Below, one piece after another: positions 34,639 to 42,969 of a stretch of DNA of 64,000 bases. Source of the DNA: JANMDU01 sp043777675 (GTDB lineage Bacteria; Pseudomonadota; Gammaproteobacteria; Burkholderiales; Burkholderiaceae_C); contig JAYWHR010000033.1 of the NCBI GenBank assembly GCA_043777675.1, positions 62,001 through 126,000 of the forward strand. Direction: 5' to 3'. Each line of letters opens with the position of its first letter. Within the stretch, counting starts at the first letter, position 1. Below the pieces are notes generated by a model that was given only the letters and a program-made list of their open reading frames with translations, was not told where the DNA came from and made no database searches. The position numbers were made by a program, and so were the translations under genes.

Positions 34639-35162
34639 ACCCACTCTTGCACGGCTTGAAGCTGCGCGAGGGTATCGATGTCGGTGACGCAGCCCATATC
34701 ATCCACTATGATTTCTATAGCAATTTGCGCAGATAATATGCCGGCTGCACCTTGATTTCCTTCTAAATTTTGTAGTTTGAGGCCGCTTGAAGCTGCAAAA
34801 CCAACCGGATGGCCGCGTTGCCAGCCCTGCACGGGGTAAGCGGCCAGAGCCCCATGCAGTAGAGCATCCGCCACTGCCAAGATCGTGTGCGGCGAGATCA
34901 TTGGTAAATCCGCCGGCAAGATAAGCCAGCCATTGGATTGAGGATTCGCACGCACAGCCGCCGCAATGCTGTCGCCCATGCCCGGATGCCCAGCGTCTTC
35001 CAGATGCCAAGGCAGGCCCGTGGCCTTCACAGCATCAAGCGTCCATTGCAAAACCGTTTTACCGCTAATCAGAGCAGAGAGCTTGCTGCCCTGCCCGCCG
35101 GAGACTGCAAAGCGCTCACCGCGCCCACTGGCTAAGATGATGACGGTGGGCTGAGCCGCCAT
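34620..35162 (-). CDS. MobA/MocA-like nucleotidyltransferase
   Basis: The 180-residue protein of the NTP_transf_3 family has the N-terminal loop VIILASGRGERF, then a Lys in GSKLSALISGKTVLQW, NGWLILPADLPMISP for metal and nucleotide binding, and HPVGFAAS. MocA-type enzymes attach CMP or GMP to molybdopterin, and a molybdenum-type formate dehydrogenase is encoded in this window, so a cofactor role is plausible but unproven. The ATG at 35162 abuts the stop of the ammonia-lyase gene. A dispersed repeat encodes about AAGILSAQIAIEI near the C-terminus. Confidence 0.8.
   Translation of the reverse strand: MAAQPTVIILASGRGERFAVSGGQGSKLSALISGKTVLQWTLDAVKATGLPWHLEDAGHPGMGDSIAAAVRANPQSNGWLILPADLPMISPHTILAVADALLHGALAAYPVQGWQRGHPVGFAASSGLKLQNLEGNQGAAGILSAQIAIEIIVDDMGCVTDIDTLAQLQAVQEWVQTRSR
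34712..34747 (-). repeat. Dispersed repeat copy inside the MobA-like gene
   Basis: In sense orientation: GCCGGCATATTATCTGCGCA then AATTGCTATAG. It shares its reading frame (AGxxxAQxA) with the copies in yejF and the fdh gamma gene. Confidence 0.7.
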
Positions 35163-35163
35163 T

Positions 35164-36123
35164 TCAGGCCAAATACTTCGCCAATTGCGCAACATCCACG
35201 TTACCGCCTGAGATGATGACGCCAACTCTCAGGCCTTTCACCTCCACCACACGTTGCATCGCCGCCGCCATCGCCAACCCACCCGTGGGCTCAATCACCA
35301 TCTTCATGCGGCTCGCCGCAAAACGCATGGCTTCGATCAACTGCGCATCGCTCACCGTCACGATATCGTCCACCAACTCCTGAATCACCGGGAAAGTCAG
35401 GTTTCCCACAAACTGCGTCTGCGCGCCATCGGCAATCGTTTTCGGCGTGTCAATCTTGATGATCTTGCCTGCGCGCTTGCTCTGCTGCGCATCGTTGCCC
35501 GCCTCCGGCTCCACACCAATCACACGTATCTTTGGATTCAAATGCTTGGCCGCCACCGCGCAGCCAGAGATCAATCCGCCTCCGCCTAAGCACACCAGCA
35601 GCATGTCGAGCTGCCCCACTTCTTGCAGCAACTCAAGCGCTGCCGTACCCTGTCCGGCCATCACATGCGCGTGGTCATACGGCGGAATCAGCGTCATGCC
35701 GCGTTCTTGCGACAGCTTTTTACCAATCGCCTCGCGATCTTCCTTGTAGCGGTCATAGGTGATCACCTCTGCCCCATACCCACGCGTCGCCGCCATCTTC
35801 ACCGCAGGAGAATCGAGCGGCATCACAATCGTTGCCGGTATACCCAGCAGTTGAGCTGAGAGCGCAATCCCTTGCGCATGGTTGCCCGAACTAAACGCAC
35901 AGACGCCGAGCTTTTTTTGGCTTTCTGAGAATTGCGCCAGCGCGTTGTAAGCACCACGAAACTTGAATGCACCCATGCGCTGGAAATTTTCGCATTTAAA
36001 GAAAAGCTCCGCGCTAGCCATCTCATTGGCCGTACGAGAAGTCAATACAGGTGTGCGATGAGCCACGCCTTGTAGGCGAGCAGCAGCTTGGGCAATGTCG
36101 TCGAAATTAATGGCTAAGTTCAT
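35164..36123 (-). CDS. PLP-dependent threonine/serine or hydroxyaspartate ammonia-lyase
   Basis: The 319-residue fold-type II PLP enzyme has the lysine motif RMGAFKFRGAYNAL, SSGNHAQGIALSA for the substrate loop, the phosphate cup CLGGGGLISG, and VIISGGNVD near the end. It lacks a regulatory ACT domain. The length and the SGNHAQG context fit the threo-3-hydroxyaspartate ammonia-lyase/serine racemase group better than biosynthetic IlvA. Substrate preference cannot be decided. Its promoter side abuts the IS1-like transposon. Confidence 0.88.
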   Translation of the reverse strand: MNLAINFDDIAQAAARLQGVAHRTPVLTSRTANEMASAELFFKCENFQRMGAFKFRGAYNALAQFSESQKKLGVCAFSSGNHAQGIALSAQLLGIPATIVMPLDSPAVKMAATRGYGAEVITYDRYKEDREAIGKKLSQERGMTLIPPYDHAHVMAGQGTAALELLQEVGQLDMLLVCLGGGGLISGCAVAAKHLNPKIRVIGVEPEAGNDAQQSKRAGKIIKIDTPKTIADGAQTQFVGNLTFPVIQELVDDIVTVSDAQLIEAMRFAASRMKMVIEPTGGLAMAAAMQRVVEVKGLRVGVIISGGNVDVAQLAKYLA

Positions 36124-36133
36124 GTCTGTGGTA

Positions 36134-36141
36134 TCAATTTA
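36134..36141. repeat. 8-bp target-site duplication, left copy
   Basis: TCAATTTA directly flanks the left terminal inverted repeat and is repeated at 39004-39011. Confidence 0.9.
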
Positions 36142-36150
36142 GGTGGTGTC

Positions 36151-37023
36151 TCAGTTTGAAATAGCGCGAGGCTTGTAGTTGCCGCGCTTCTTTGCTACTG
36201 GTTCAGGTATCAGTTTAGCCAAGTCTTCAACACTCCAAACCTTGCTTTCAATTCCAGCTTCCATCGCTGGTGTTACGCGGAGTGTTTTGTGAATCTTGCA
36301 GAAGTTGTAGTACATGAAGTGTAGAGCTACAGCGTGTAGGTTATTCTCAACCTTTTTGCTAAAGCCGTTGGTCAAGCGCGTGAACCTGCGCATGTGCATA
36401 CGCATGGTTAGATTTTGGCGCTCTACATACGACGTAGAGATGTGATCACGGTCAGGCGAACCCGATACCACTTGTTTACGAGAGCCAGTGCATACGGGTG
36501 GGCTGTAGCGACCATTGCGCTGCACGTCAGGCCCGTAGTGCTTCACGATCATTGCGTAGTCAACTTCATCGAACGCTTGCTCTACAGCTTGCATGTATGG
36601 CTTGTGACCGTCAGTGCTCAATTGCACATGGTTGCTCAGGCGACTTTTCACATCAAGCATGAACTCTTTGGCGTACTCGGTATCGCGGCCACCCACAAGG
36701 TACGAGACGATCAGTTTTGAGTCTGCATCAATCGCAGTCCACGTCCACACATCGCCCGCACCTTCAGGGGCGGCTAGAGCGGTTTCTACATTCTTGTTTT
36801 TTGCGTAGCAGAAAGCCCAAATTTCATCACACTGGATGCGCTTAGTTGTGAGGCCGCGCACGTTGGCATCGTGGTACGCAGCGCAAGCAGCGCCCGCATC
36901 TTCCAAGAGCTTGGTAACCGTATTGATTGAACAGCCCACGATGCGCTCTATTGAACGCATGGAATTGCCCTCTACCAGCAGTTGCAGGATTTGCGTTTTC
37001 TTTTGCAGTGGCATGGTGTTCAT
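36151..37023 (-). CDS. IS1-like family transposase (DDE)
   Basis: The 290-residue transposase has an N-terminal helix-turn-helix (NSMRSIERIVGCSINTVTKL) and an RNase-H-like DDE core: Asp in WTWTAIDADSKLIVSYLVGG, Asp in VQLSTDGHKPY, and Glu in STSYVERQNLTMRMHMRRF, followed by HFMYYNFCKIHKTLRVTPAM. This is the long, single-frame IS1 type, not the frameshifting classical IS1. Its TGA stop lies inside the left terminal repeat. It looks intact. Confidence 0.92.
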   Translation of the reverse strand: MNTMPLQKKTQILQLLVEGNSMRSIERIVGCSINTVTKLLEDAGAACAAYHDANVRGLTTKRIQCDEIWAFCYAKNKNVETALAAPEGAGDVWTWTAIDADSKLIVSYLVGGRDTEYAKEFMLDVKSRLSNHVQLSTDGHKPYMQAVEQAFDEVDYAMIVKHYGPDVQRNGRYSPPVCTGSRKQVVSGSPDRDHISTSYVERQNLTMRMHMRRFTRLTNGFSKKVENNLHAVALHFMYYNFCKIHKTLRVTPAMEAGIESKVWSVEDLAKLIPEPVAKKRGNYKPRAISN

Positions 37024-37083
37024 AGTCTGTCGCCTTAAATTCAAACTGAATTATAATTGAATTTGTTAGCATAAAATAGAAAA

Positions 37084-37113
37084 TTGCGAAATTGGTCATT
37101 TTTCTTTTACAAT
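37084..37113 (+). promoter_or_regulatory. Candidate promoter of the HTH-ImmA/IrrE passenger
   Basis: TTGCGA (37084-37089) and TACAAT (37108-37113) are 18 bp apart. The ATG at 37120 is 7 bp beyond the -10 box, so the mRNA may be leaderless. Confidence 0.4.
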
Positions 37114-37119
37114 ACTTCT

Positions 37120-38247
37120 ATGCAGACGATGGAGCACATAAAAACACCCGGACAGCTCATTGAGTTTTTACTCAATGAGAGGGGTTGGTCGCAAGTGTTG
37201 CTAAGCTCAATACTTGGCAAAGATGCGAGCACGGTGAGCAAATTAGTCACCGGAAAACTAGATATATCGCCCGAATTGGCAGTGCTTTTGGAGGAGGCTT
37301 TCTCCCTGCCTGCGGAGAAGTTTCTCGAAGTTCAGCAAAACTTTGATTTAGCAAAAGCTCGCTTTGCAGTTACACCAGATCCACGGCGAACAAGTAGAGC
37401 GAAGTTACTGAGTGATTTGCCAGCCACAGAAATGATTGGCCGATCATGGATCAAAGTAGGCAACACCAAGGATGTTTTTGAGATTGAAGCAGCACTGGGT
37501 AAGTTTTTTGGAGTGGAAGATAATTCAGGCATTGAGTTGATTTCTTATGCGGCAAAAAAAACCAATGCACTTGAAAGCATCAACCCGCTTCAACTTGCTT
37601 GGCTATATCGAGTCATTGCGATTGCAAGGCAAATGATGGTTAAACCTTTTGCAAAATCAAAAATTCCGGATTTAGTGGCTCACCTAAAGCCACTTTTGAT
37701 TGCGCCGCAAGAGGCAAGAAAAGTGCCAAAATTGTTTGCAGAATACGGGATTCGGTTGGTTTTTGTTGAGGCGCTGAAAGGCTCAAAAATTGACGGCGTG
37801 TGTACATGGTTGGATGAAAAAAATCCAGTCATTGGGCTGTCATTACGGCATGACCGGCTGGACAATTTTTGGTTTGTTTTGCGTCATGAGTTAGAGCATG
37901 TCATACAAGGGCACGGATTATCAGCGCCGCACTTGGATGTGGAAATGGAAGCCGATGCTAGCAGCGTGATTGATTCACAAGAGGCGCAGGCAAATGAAGC
38001 GGCGGCTTATTTCTCAATCCCAAAGGGGAAGATTGATAGTTTTATCGCTCGCAAGGCGCCGATATTTCAAGAGCGAGATTTTTTGGGGTTTGCGAGTTTG
38101 CTAGGTGTCCATCCTAGTATTGCCGCTGGGCAAATTCGACACAAAACTAAGCGTTATGAGTTATTTAATGCACACAACGCAAAGATTAGAGACCATGTGC
38201 TGCCGACAGCAATTTCTGACGGCTGGGGCACTGTTGCACCGTTTTGA
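37120..38247 (+). CDS. HTH domain + ImmA/IrrE metallopeptidase
   Basis: The 375-residue protein has an N-terminal HigA-like helix-turn-helix (RGWSQVLLSSILGKDASTVS) and, in the C-terminal half, a zinc peptidase of the ImmA/IrrE (COG2856) type with HELEH in FVLRHELEHVIQGHG. A third ligand is probably in EAQANEAAAYF. Such proteins cleave partner repressors or act as antitoxins. It is transposon cargo, followed 24 bp later by an unknown gene that may be its partner. Confidence 0.85.
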   Translation: MQTMEHIKTPGQLIEFLLNERGWSQVLLSSILGKDASTVSKLVTGKLDISPELAVLLEEAFSLPAEKFLEVQQNFDLAKARFAVTPDPRRTSRAKLLSDLPATEMIGRSWIKVGNTKDVFEIEAALGKFFGVEDNSGIELISYAAKKTNALESINPLQLAWLYRVIAIARQMMVKPFAKSKIPDLVAHLKPLLIAPQEARKVPKLFAEYGIRLVFVEALKGSKIDGVCTWLDEKNPVIGLSLRHDRLDNFWFVLRHELEHVIQGHGLSAPHLDVEMEADASSVIDSQEAQANEAAAYFSIPKGKIDSFIARKAPIFQERDFLGFASLLGVHPSIAAGQIRHKTKRYELFNAHNAKIRDHVLPTAISDGWGTVAPF

Positions 38248-38271
38248 TAACTTGTACAGAAAGGGAACGCC

Positions 38272-38754
38272 ATGACTAGAAGTGAAGAGTTGCAAAGACT
38301 GATACCTTTATACCTGCGTGAAACTGGGAAAACCACATGGGAAAACATTGATGTTGCCATCTGGGCCATCAAGCGCGGTGTTAAGCCTCCAAAGCCAAAG
38401 ACCGAGGCAGAATTGCTTGCTGAACAGTTTTCGCAAGCATTAAGGGACGAACATCGCCGCGATCCTGAAACTGGCTTGGATTACCGCGCTAACCATGCCT
38501 TCAAAGAAAAGCATGGGGACAAGCAATTAACATTTTGGGTTCAGTTGGAAAACGCGACGTATCCGCAAATGAGCGCTTCAGCTACAAATCGCAGAGATGG
38601 AATTATTGCTGACTGCGCACAACTGAAAAAAGATTCTATTGTTTGGAACAACAAAAATCCAAATGAAAAACAAATCAATATGGTGCTTGATTTTGAAGAG
38701 GACGTAAACGAGCGCCTAGCATCAGAAGGATATGCGCAAGTTGAAATGGCCTAG
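38272..38754 (+). CDS. Transposon passenger, unknown 160-residue protein
   Basis: The family is not named. The N-terminus LIPLYLRETGKTTWENIDVA with WAIKRGVKPP and the segment DYRANHAFKEKHG recur, as I recall, in uncharacterised proteins next to ImmA/IrrE genes. It is soluble, charged and without catalytic motifs that I recognise. AAAGGGA before the ATG is a good ribosome site. The conserved pairing suggests substrate, toxin or antitoxin of the preceding peptidase. Confidence 0.7.
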   Translation: MTRSEELQRLIPLYLRETGKTTWENIDVAIWAIKRGVKPPKPKTEAELLAEQFSQALRDEHRRDPETGLDYRANHAFKEKHGDKQLTFWVQLENATYPQMSASATNRRDGIIADCAQLKKDSIVWNNKNPNEKQINMVLDFEEDVNERLASEGYAQVEMA

Positions 38755-38942
38755 ATTTTCCTTTTCCACCTGGCGGTGGCAGCAAGTCGCGCTAAATCTA
38801 TCCTCTCATCTTTAGACTGATTCTTAGCTCTTACCAAGCCACCAGCAGCCCGTTTATCGGTCTTTGCTGGTGGCTTTCCCGTTTCACCAGTTGCTTGCTG
38901 CACAATGGAAAATGCAGTTTGATTAATGTCTTTGCGGCTCAT
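38751..38942 (-). CDS. Small basic protein, transposon passenger
   Basis: The 63-residue protein starts MSRKDINQTAFSIVQQATGE and ends in LARLAATARWKRKI. The pattern resembles a common small family that begins with R-x-DIN-x-x-A and ends with AAxARWK. It is probably nucleic-acid-binding by charge. It overlaps the convergent 160-residue gene by 4 bp and begins 41 bp inside the right end of the element. An alternative start lies four codons upstream. Confidence 0.55.
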   Translation of the reverse strand: MSRKDINQTAFSIVQQATGETGKPPAKTDKRAAGGLVRAKNQSKDERIDLARLAATARWKRKI

Positions 38943-39003
38943 ACCCTCAAGCATAGCAAAAACAGGCTTCGATTACAGGCTAATTTCAAACTGAGACACT
39001 ACC

Positions 39004-39047
39004 TCAATTTAATAGCAATCTGAGCACTATCCATGCCGACTTTTTAG
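39004..39047 (-). repeat. Target-site duplication (right copy) and interrupted dispersed repeat
   Basis: TCAATTTA at 39004-39011 repeats 36134-36141. With the transposon excised, the minus strand reads GTCGGCATGGATAGTGCTCA then GATTGCTATTAAATTGATA, a member of the dispersed repeat family. Confidence 0.75.
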
Positions 39048-39195
39048 TATGCCAGCATGCGTCAGCAAATGGCGCTCCTCGAAAAATTTCGGCGTTGAAA
39101 TTTTAGTTTTTTACAGGCCTTCGTGCTTTGGCGCACAGACTACCGCTGCTGGAGCGGGAATACTGACTGTTTTACCTCAACCCATGGAGCTTTTC

Positions 39196-39594
39196 ATGAA
39201 TTCCAAATCGTTCAAAACCTGCCGGATGCTTTGCGCCACGGCGCTCGCCGCAACCTGCTTTGTGTCAGCAGCCCAAGCGCAAACCACCACCACGCCCAAT
39301 AGGCCTGCTGCCATGCCCCACGCCCAAATGCAAAAAGGCATGATGGGTTCCGACGACATGAAAAAATCGATGATGATGGGGATGGACGGCATGAACAAAA
39401 TGACCATGACTGGCGATATCGACAAAGACTTTGCCATGATGATGAAGATTCATCACCAACAGGCGGTTGACATGTCCGAGATGCAAATCTCCCACGGCAA
39501 ATCGCCTGCGATGAAAACCATGGCCAGACAGATCATTACTGCGCAGAAGAAAGAAATTGCCAAGTTTGACCAGTGGCTGGCTCAGCAGAAATAG
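39196..39594 (+). CDS. DUF305 protein, exported, metal-resistance associated
   Basis: The 132-residue protein has a signal peptide (CRMLCATALAATCFVSAAQA). A Met-rich stretch follows (HAQMQKGMMGSDDMKKSMMM) and then the DUF305/CopM-type core MMKIHHQQAVDMSEMQISHG. Methionines and histidines are suited to Cu(I) or Ag(I) binding in the periplasm. The ATG at 39196 has GGAG six bases upstream; a 49-codon upstream extension is rejected. It stands directly before a copper-type ATPase gene, forming a two-gene cassette. Confidence 0.85.
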   Translation: MNSKSFKTCRMLCATALAATCFVSAAQAQTTTTPNRPAAMPHAQMQKGMMGSDDMKKSMMMGMDGMNKMTMTGDIDKDFAMMMKIHHQQAVDMSEMQISHGKSPAMKTMARQIITAQKKEIAKFDQWLAQQK

Positions 39595-39607
39595 GTGTCA
39601 AAATGAC

Positions 39608-41968
39608 ATGGCCTCCAACCTGAACGCGCCCTCCAACGACAGCTCATTGCCTTTAACAGATCCGGTATGCGGTATGACTGTGACGCCGCAGTCACCGCAT
39701 ACGCTACAACACGAAAATAAAGCAGTTTATTTTTGCAGCACGGGTTGCAAAGGCAAGTTTGAGGTCAACCCAGCCAAGTATCTGCTGAATAGCTCCGTTG
39801 GTGGCAGTTCAGCACCCGCAGGCGAACCTGTGCCAGCCACATTCGAGCAGGTTGCCGCTGCCACTAGCTACACCTGCCCGATGCACCCTGAGGTGAGACA
39901 GGACAAACCAGGCGCCTGCCCCAAATGCGGCATGGCGCTGGAGCCCGAAATGCCCACGCTTGATGAGGGTGAGAACGCCGAGCTGACCGATTTCAAACGG
40001 CGCTTCATCTGGACTTTGCCTCTGACCATCATTGTCACCGTGCTGGCCATGGCGGGCCATCGTTTACAACTATTCGAGATGGCGACGCAGAGCTGGATTG
40101 AACTGGTGTTGACTTTGCCGATTGTGCTGTGGGCAGGTTGGCCGTTTTTTGTGCGCGGTGCACAGTCCATCATCCATCGCAGCCCGAATATGTGGACGCT
40201 GATCGGCCTAGGCACCGCAGCAGCATTCATCTACAGCGTTATCGCCACTGTGGTGCCGGACGTGTTTCCTGCCTCGTTCATGTCGATGGGCCGCGTGGCG
40301 GTTTACTTTGAAGCGGCAGCGGTGATTGTTTCCCTCACGTTGCTTGGCCAGATTCTTGAACTCAAGGCCCGTTCCCAAACCTCGGCCGCCATCAAGTCCT
40401 TGCTTGGCCTCGCGCCCAAAACGGCGCGGCGCATCAATGCGGGCGGCGCAGAGGAAGACGTGCCCCTCAGCCACGTGCATGTAGGCGACTTGCTACGGAT
40501 TCGCCCCGGTGAGAAGGTGCCTGTCGATGGTGTGGTGATCGAGGGCGGCAGCGCCGTGGATGAATCCATGCTGACGGGCGAGCCCATGCCCACAGTGAAG
40601 CGCGTGGGCGACAAACTGATTGGCGCGACCATGAACACCAGTGGCGCGATAGTGATGCGCTCAGAGAAAGTGGGCTCGCAAACTGTATTAGCCGGGATTG
40701 TGCAAATGGTCATCCAGGCGCAGCGCTCTAGGGCGCCGATGCAGCGCATGGCCGACCAAGTAGCCGGTTATTTTGTGGTCACTGTCGTCGGCATTGCCTT
40801 GCTGACTTTTGTGGTGTGGGGGCTGGTCGGGCCGGAGCCGAGCTGGGTTTATGGGTTGATCAACGCGGTCGCGGTGCTCATCATCGCGTGTCCCTGCGCA
40901 TTGGGTCTGGCCACGCCGATGTCGATCATGGTTGCCACTGGCAAGGCCGCGACCCAGGGCGTGCTGTTTCGAGACGCAGCGGCCATTGAGAATTTTCGCA
41001 AGGTAGACACGCTGATCGTGGACAAGACCGGCACGCTGACCGAGGGTAAGCCGAAGTTTGACCGCGCCGTGGCTGCACCAGGCTTTGCCGAAGACGCCGT
41101 GCTGCAGATGGCTGCCAGCCTCGATCAGGGCAGCGAGCATCCCTTGGCGCATGCCATCGTTGCAGCAGCGCGAGAACGGAACCTAGCGCTGGACAAGGCA
41201 GAAGGATTTGAGTCAAGCACCGGCATCGGCGTGCGCGGCACGGTGGGCGGCAAGCAACTGGCGCTCGGCAACACCGCACTGATGACACAACTCAACGTAA
41301 CGGTCGATGCCCTGAAGGCACATGCCGAAGCCTTGCGCGCCACCGGGGCGAGTGTGATGTTCCTCGCAGTCAACGGCCAGAGCGCCGGTCTGCTGGCCGT
41401 ATCCGACCCGATCAAGGCAAGCACGGGGGAGGCATTGGCAACGCTGAAGGCATCCGGCTTGCGCGTGATCATGGCAACTGGCGACGGGCTGACAACGGCG
41501 AAAGCGGTGGCGGCAACGCTGGGTATTGAAGAGGTTCATGGTGAGGTCAAACCCGCCGGTAAGCTGGAAATGGTAGCTCGGCTGCAGCGCGAAGGGCGCA
41601 TCGTTGCCATGGCCGGTGACGGCATCAACGACGCGCCGGCGCTGGCCAAGGCCGATGTGGGCGTGGCCATGGGCACAGGCACCGACGTGGCGATGAACAG
41701 CGCGCAGGTGACGCTGGTCAAAGGCGACCTGCGCGGCATTGCGGTGGCGCGCGAGATATCACAGCAAACCATTGCCAACATGAAGCAGAATCTTGGCTTT
41801 GCCTTTGTCTACAACTCGCTAGGTGTGCCGCTGGCCGCTGGTGTTCTTTACCCCTTCACCGGCTGGCTACTGTCGCCGATGATTGCAGCATTGGCGATGA
41901 GTCTTAGCTCGGTATCGGTCATCACCAATGCGCTGCGATTGAGACGCGCCGCACCCAAGCAACACTGA
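39608..41968 (+). CDS. Copper/silver-exporting P1B-type ATPase
   Basis: This is a 786-residue pump. The N-terminus has a YHS domain (DPVCGMTV and VYFCSTGCKGKFEVNPAKYL) and a heavy-metal-binding motif YTCPMHPEVRQDKPGACPKC, instead of the classical GMTCxxC domain. Then come the transmembrane CPC motif IACPCALGLATP, phosphorylation site DKTGTLTEGKP, the HP element in GSEHPLAHAI, and GDGINDAPALAKADVGVAMG. This layout fits CopA/SilP-like exporters. The start MASNLNAPS at 39608 follows the DUF305 stop by 13 bp. GC content is visibly higher than in the surroundings. Confidence 0.93.
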   Translation: MASNLNAPSNDSSLPLTDPVCGMTVTPQSPHTLQHENKAVYFCSTGCKGKFEVNPAKYLLNSSVGGSSAPAGEPVPATFEQVAAATSYTCPMHPEVRQDKPGACPKCGMALEPEMPTLDEGENAELTDFKRRFIWTLPLTIIVTVLAMAGHRLQLFEMATQSWIELVLTLPIVLWAGWPFFVRGAQSIIHRSPNMWTLIGLGTAAAFIYSVIATVVPDVFPASFMSMGRVAVYFEAAAVIVSLTLLGQILELKARSQTSAAIKSLLGLAPKTARRINAGGAEEDVPLSHVHVGDLLRIRPGEKVPVDGVVIEGGSAVDESMLTGEPMPTVKRVGDKLIGATMNTSGAIVMRSEKVGSQTVLAGIVQMVIQAQRSRAPMQRMADQVAGYFVVTVVGIALLTFVVWGLVGPEPSWVYGLINAVAVLIIACPCALGLATPMSIMVATGKAATQGVLFRDAAAIENFRKVDTLIVDKTGTLTEGKPKFDRAVAAPGFAEDAVLQMAASLDQGSEHPLAHAIVAAARERNLALDKAEGFESSTGIGVRGTVGGKQLALGNTALMTQLNVTVDALKAHAEALRATGASVMFLAVNGQSAGLLAVSDPIKASTGEALATLKASGLRVIMATGDGLTTAKAVAATLGIEEVHGEVKPAGKLEMVARLQREGRIVAMAGDGINDAPALAKADVGVAMGTGTDVAMNSAQVTLVKGDLRGIAVAREISQQTIANMKQNLGFAFVYNSLGVPLAAGVLYPFTGWLLSPMIAALAMSLSSVSVITNALRLRRAAPKQH

Positions 41969-42098
41969 AAATAGCAGAGCAGCCGTAGATATTTGTGCGC
42001 ATGCTTTACGAGTCAAAGCAGGCGAGAGGTGGCGTAACGATCCTCCTGTCGCAACAGGGCTGAGCTAGCGGAGGGTTTGGCTCACAATGAAACTGCAA

Positions 42099-42314
42099 TC
42101 ACAATTTCCATTGGTTGCCTAGCATCGGCTTGTCTCGCACAGGCCAAACAGGGCACAGTATTTGTACGACTTCCATCAGGCTGATCCACTCGGCGATGGG
42201 GTCTTCATTGGCCCGTTGCGGGCGATATGGAACACCCGCTTCGCGCACCAACACCGTACTTGAATCCGCTGCAATTGCAGATTCGTTCAGCGCAAAATGA
42301 GTTTTAGTGACCAT
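42099..42314 (-). CDS. Small conserved protein coupled to the NTase gene
   Basis: The protein has 71 residues, MVTKTHFALNESAIAADSST to MLGNQWKL, with the middle motif AEWISLMEVVQILCPVWPVR. I recall similar small proteins downstream of nucleotidyltransferase genes but no function. The start overlaps the NTase stop by 11 bp, implying co-translation. The strong overlap supports reality; the protein has no membrane or signal segment. Confidence 0.5.
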   Translation of the reverse strand: MVTKTHFALNESAIAADSSTVLVREAGVPYRPQRANEDPIAEWISLMEVVQILCPVWPVRDKPMLGNQWKL

Positions 42315-42834
42315 TTTCTGCAACAAGCTCCATCAGTAATTTGTGCTGATCGAATAGCGCAAAGTATTCATGCAATTGCGTCATGTCGAGCGACGCGCGG
42401 TGTATTTTCACAAGCGCACGAATATCCTCCAAATCGCGCGTTCGCGTTGGGTCGTTGACATAGCCTTGCAGCTTGAAGCCGATCAACCCTTCAACACTGA
42501 TCACTCGTAAGCGCCCCATCGGTGTATCTCGCTGTGATGCTTGGGCTAGGAGGTGCCGCGCAAGCGGTCGATGCGCGTAAAGCAAATCCAGCCCCTCAGT
42601 GCCTCGAACATAGTTAGCTGCATCTTCGCTGCGGTGGATACACTGATAACCCAGCCTCAAAAGCGCATCATGCACTCGATCTGCCGCTTCGGCTTCCAAA
42701 AGAAAATCAATGTCTTTCGTAGCTCGCACAACGCTGTGCGCAGCAACCGCCAAACCACCAATCAAAGCTGGCTGAGTATTAGCCAGCGCAAACATTGAAA
42801 GCGCTTCGCGGATTTGTTCAACGAGATTAGGCAT
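42304..42834 (-). CDS. Nucleotidyltransferase-fold protein
   Basis: The 176-residue protein has the NTase signature ALIGGLAVAAHSVVRATKDI with the acidic pair in KDIDFLLEA, then a third acidic in EGLDLLYAHRP and VEGLIGFKLQGYVNDPTRTR with LEDIRALVKIH. This is the short GG-DxD type related to AbiEii/DUF1814 and DUF6036-like proteins, often toxin-like. The coupled 71-residue gene would be the partner. It is the third such NTase in the window. Confidence 0.75.
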   Translation of the reverse strand: MPNLVEQIREALSMFALANTQPALIGGLAVAAHSVVRATKDIDFLLEAEAADRVHDALLRLGYQCIHRSEDAANYVRGTEGLDLLYAHRPLARHLLAQASQRDTPMGRLRVISVEGLIGFKLQGYVNDPTRTRDLEDIRALVKIHRASLDMTQLHEYFALFDQHKLLMELVAENGH

Positions 42835-42838
42835 GTTG

Positions 42839-42955
42839 TCAGTGTGGAGGAGATGACTTCGACATCATACGGCGAAAGATGTTAGCCAATCGCGCACGCT
42901 CGATACCGTCTTGCGCCGTGAGTACAAACGGGTCTGCAAAAACACGGGTACAGAT
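42839..42955 (-). pseudogene. Possible BrnT-family toxin remnant
   Basis: A reverse frame without a start reads VFADPFVLTAQDGIERARLA and ends MMSKSSPPH. VFADPF-x-LT-x-QD-x-IE matches the early part of BrnT toxins as I know them; the rest of the domain is absent. It occupies the 135-bp gap between the NTase and VOC genes. Weak, motif-based call. Confidence 0.3.
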
Positions 42956-42969
42956 TCAAAGCTGAAAAA

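Larger units (their letters stand above)
36142..39003. mobile_element. IS1-like transposon with passenger genes (2862 bp)
   Basis: The ends are inverted repeats: the left begins GGTGGTGTCTCAGTTTGAAA (36142-36162) and the right, reverse-complemented, begins GGTAGTGTCTCAGTTTGAAA (38983-39003), 20 of 21 matching. TCAATTTA is duplicated immediately outside both ends, the 8-bp size known for IS1 family elements. Inside are the transposase and three passengers: an HTH-ImmA/IrrE protein, an unknown 160-residue protein and a small basic protein. Removing the element and one duplication restores a copy of the dispersed repeat, so the insertion landed in that repeat. Confidence 0.92.
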
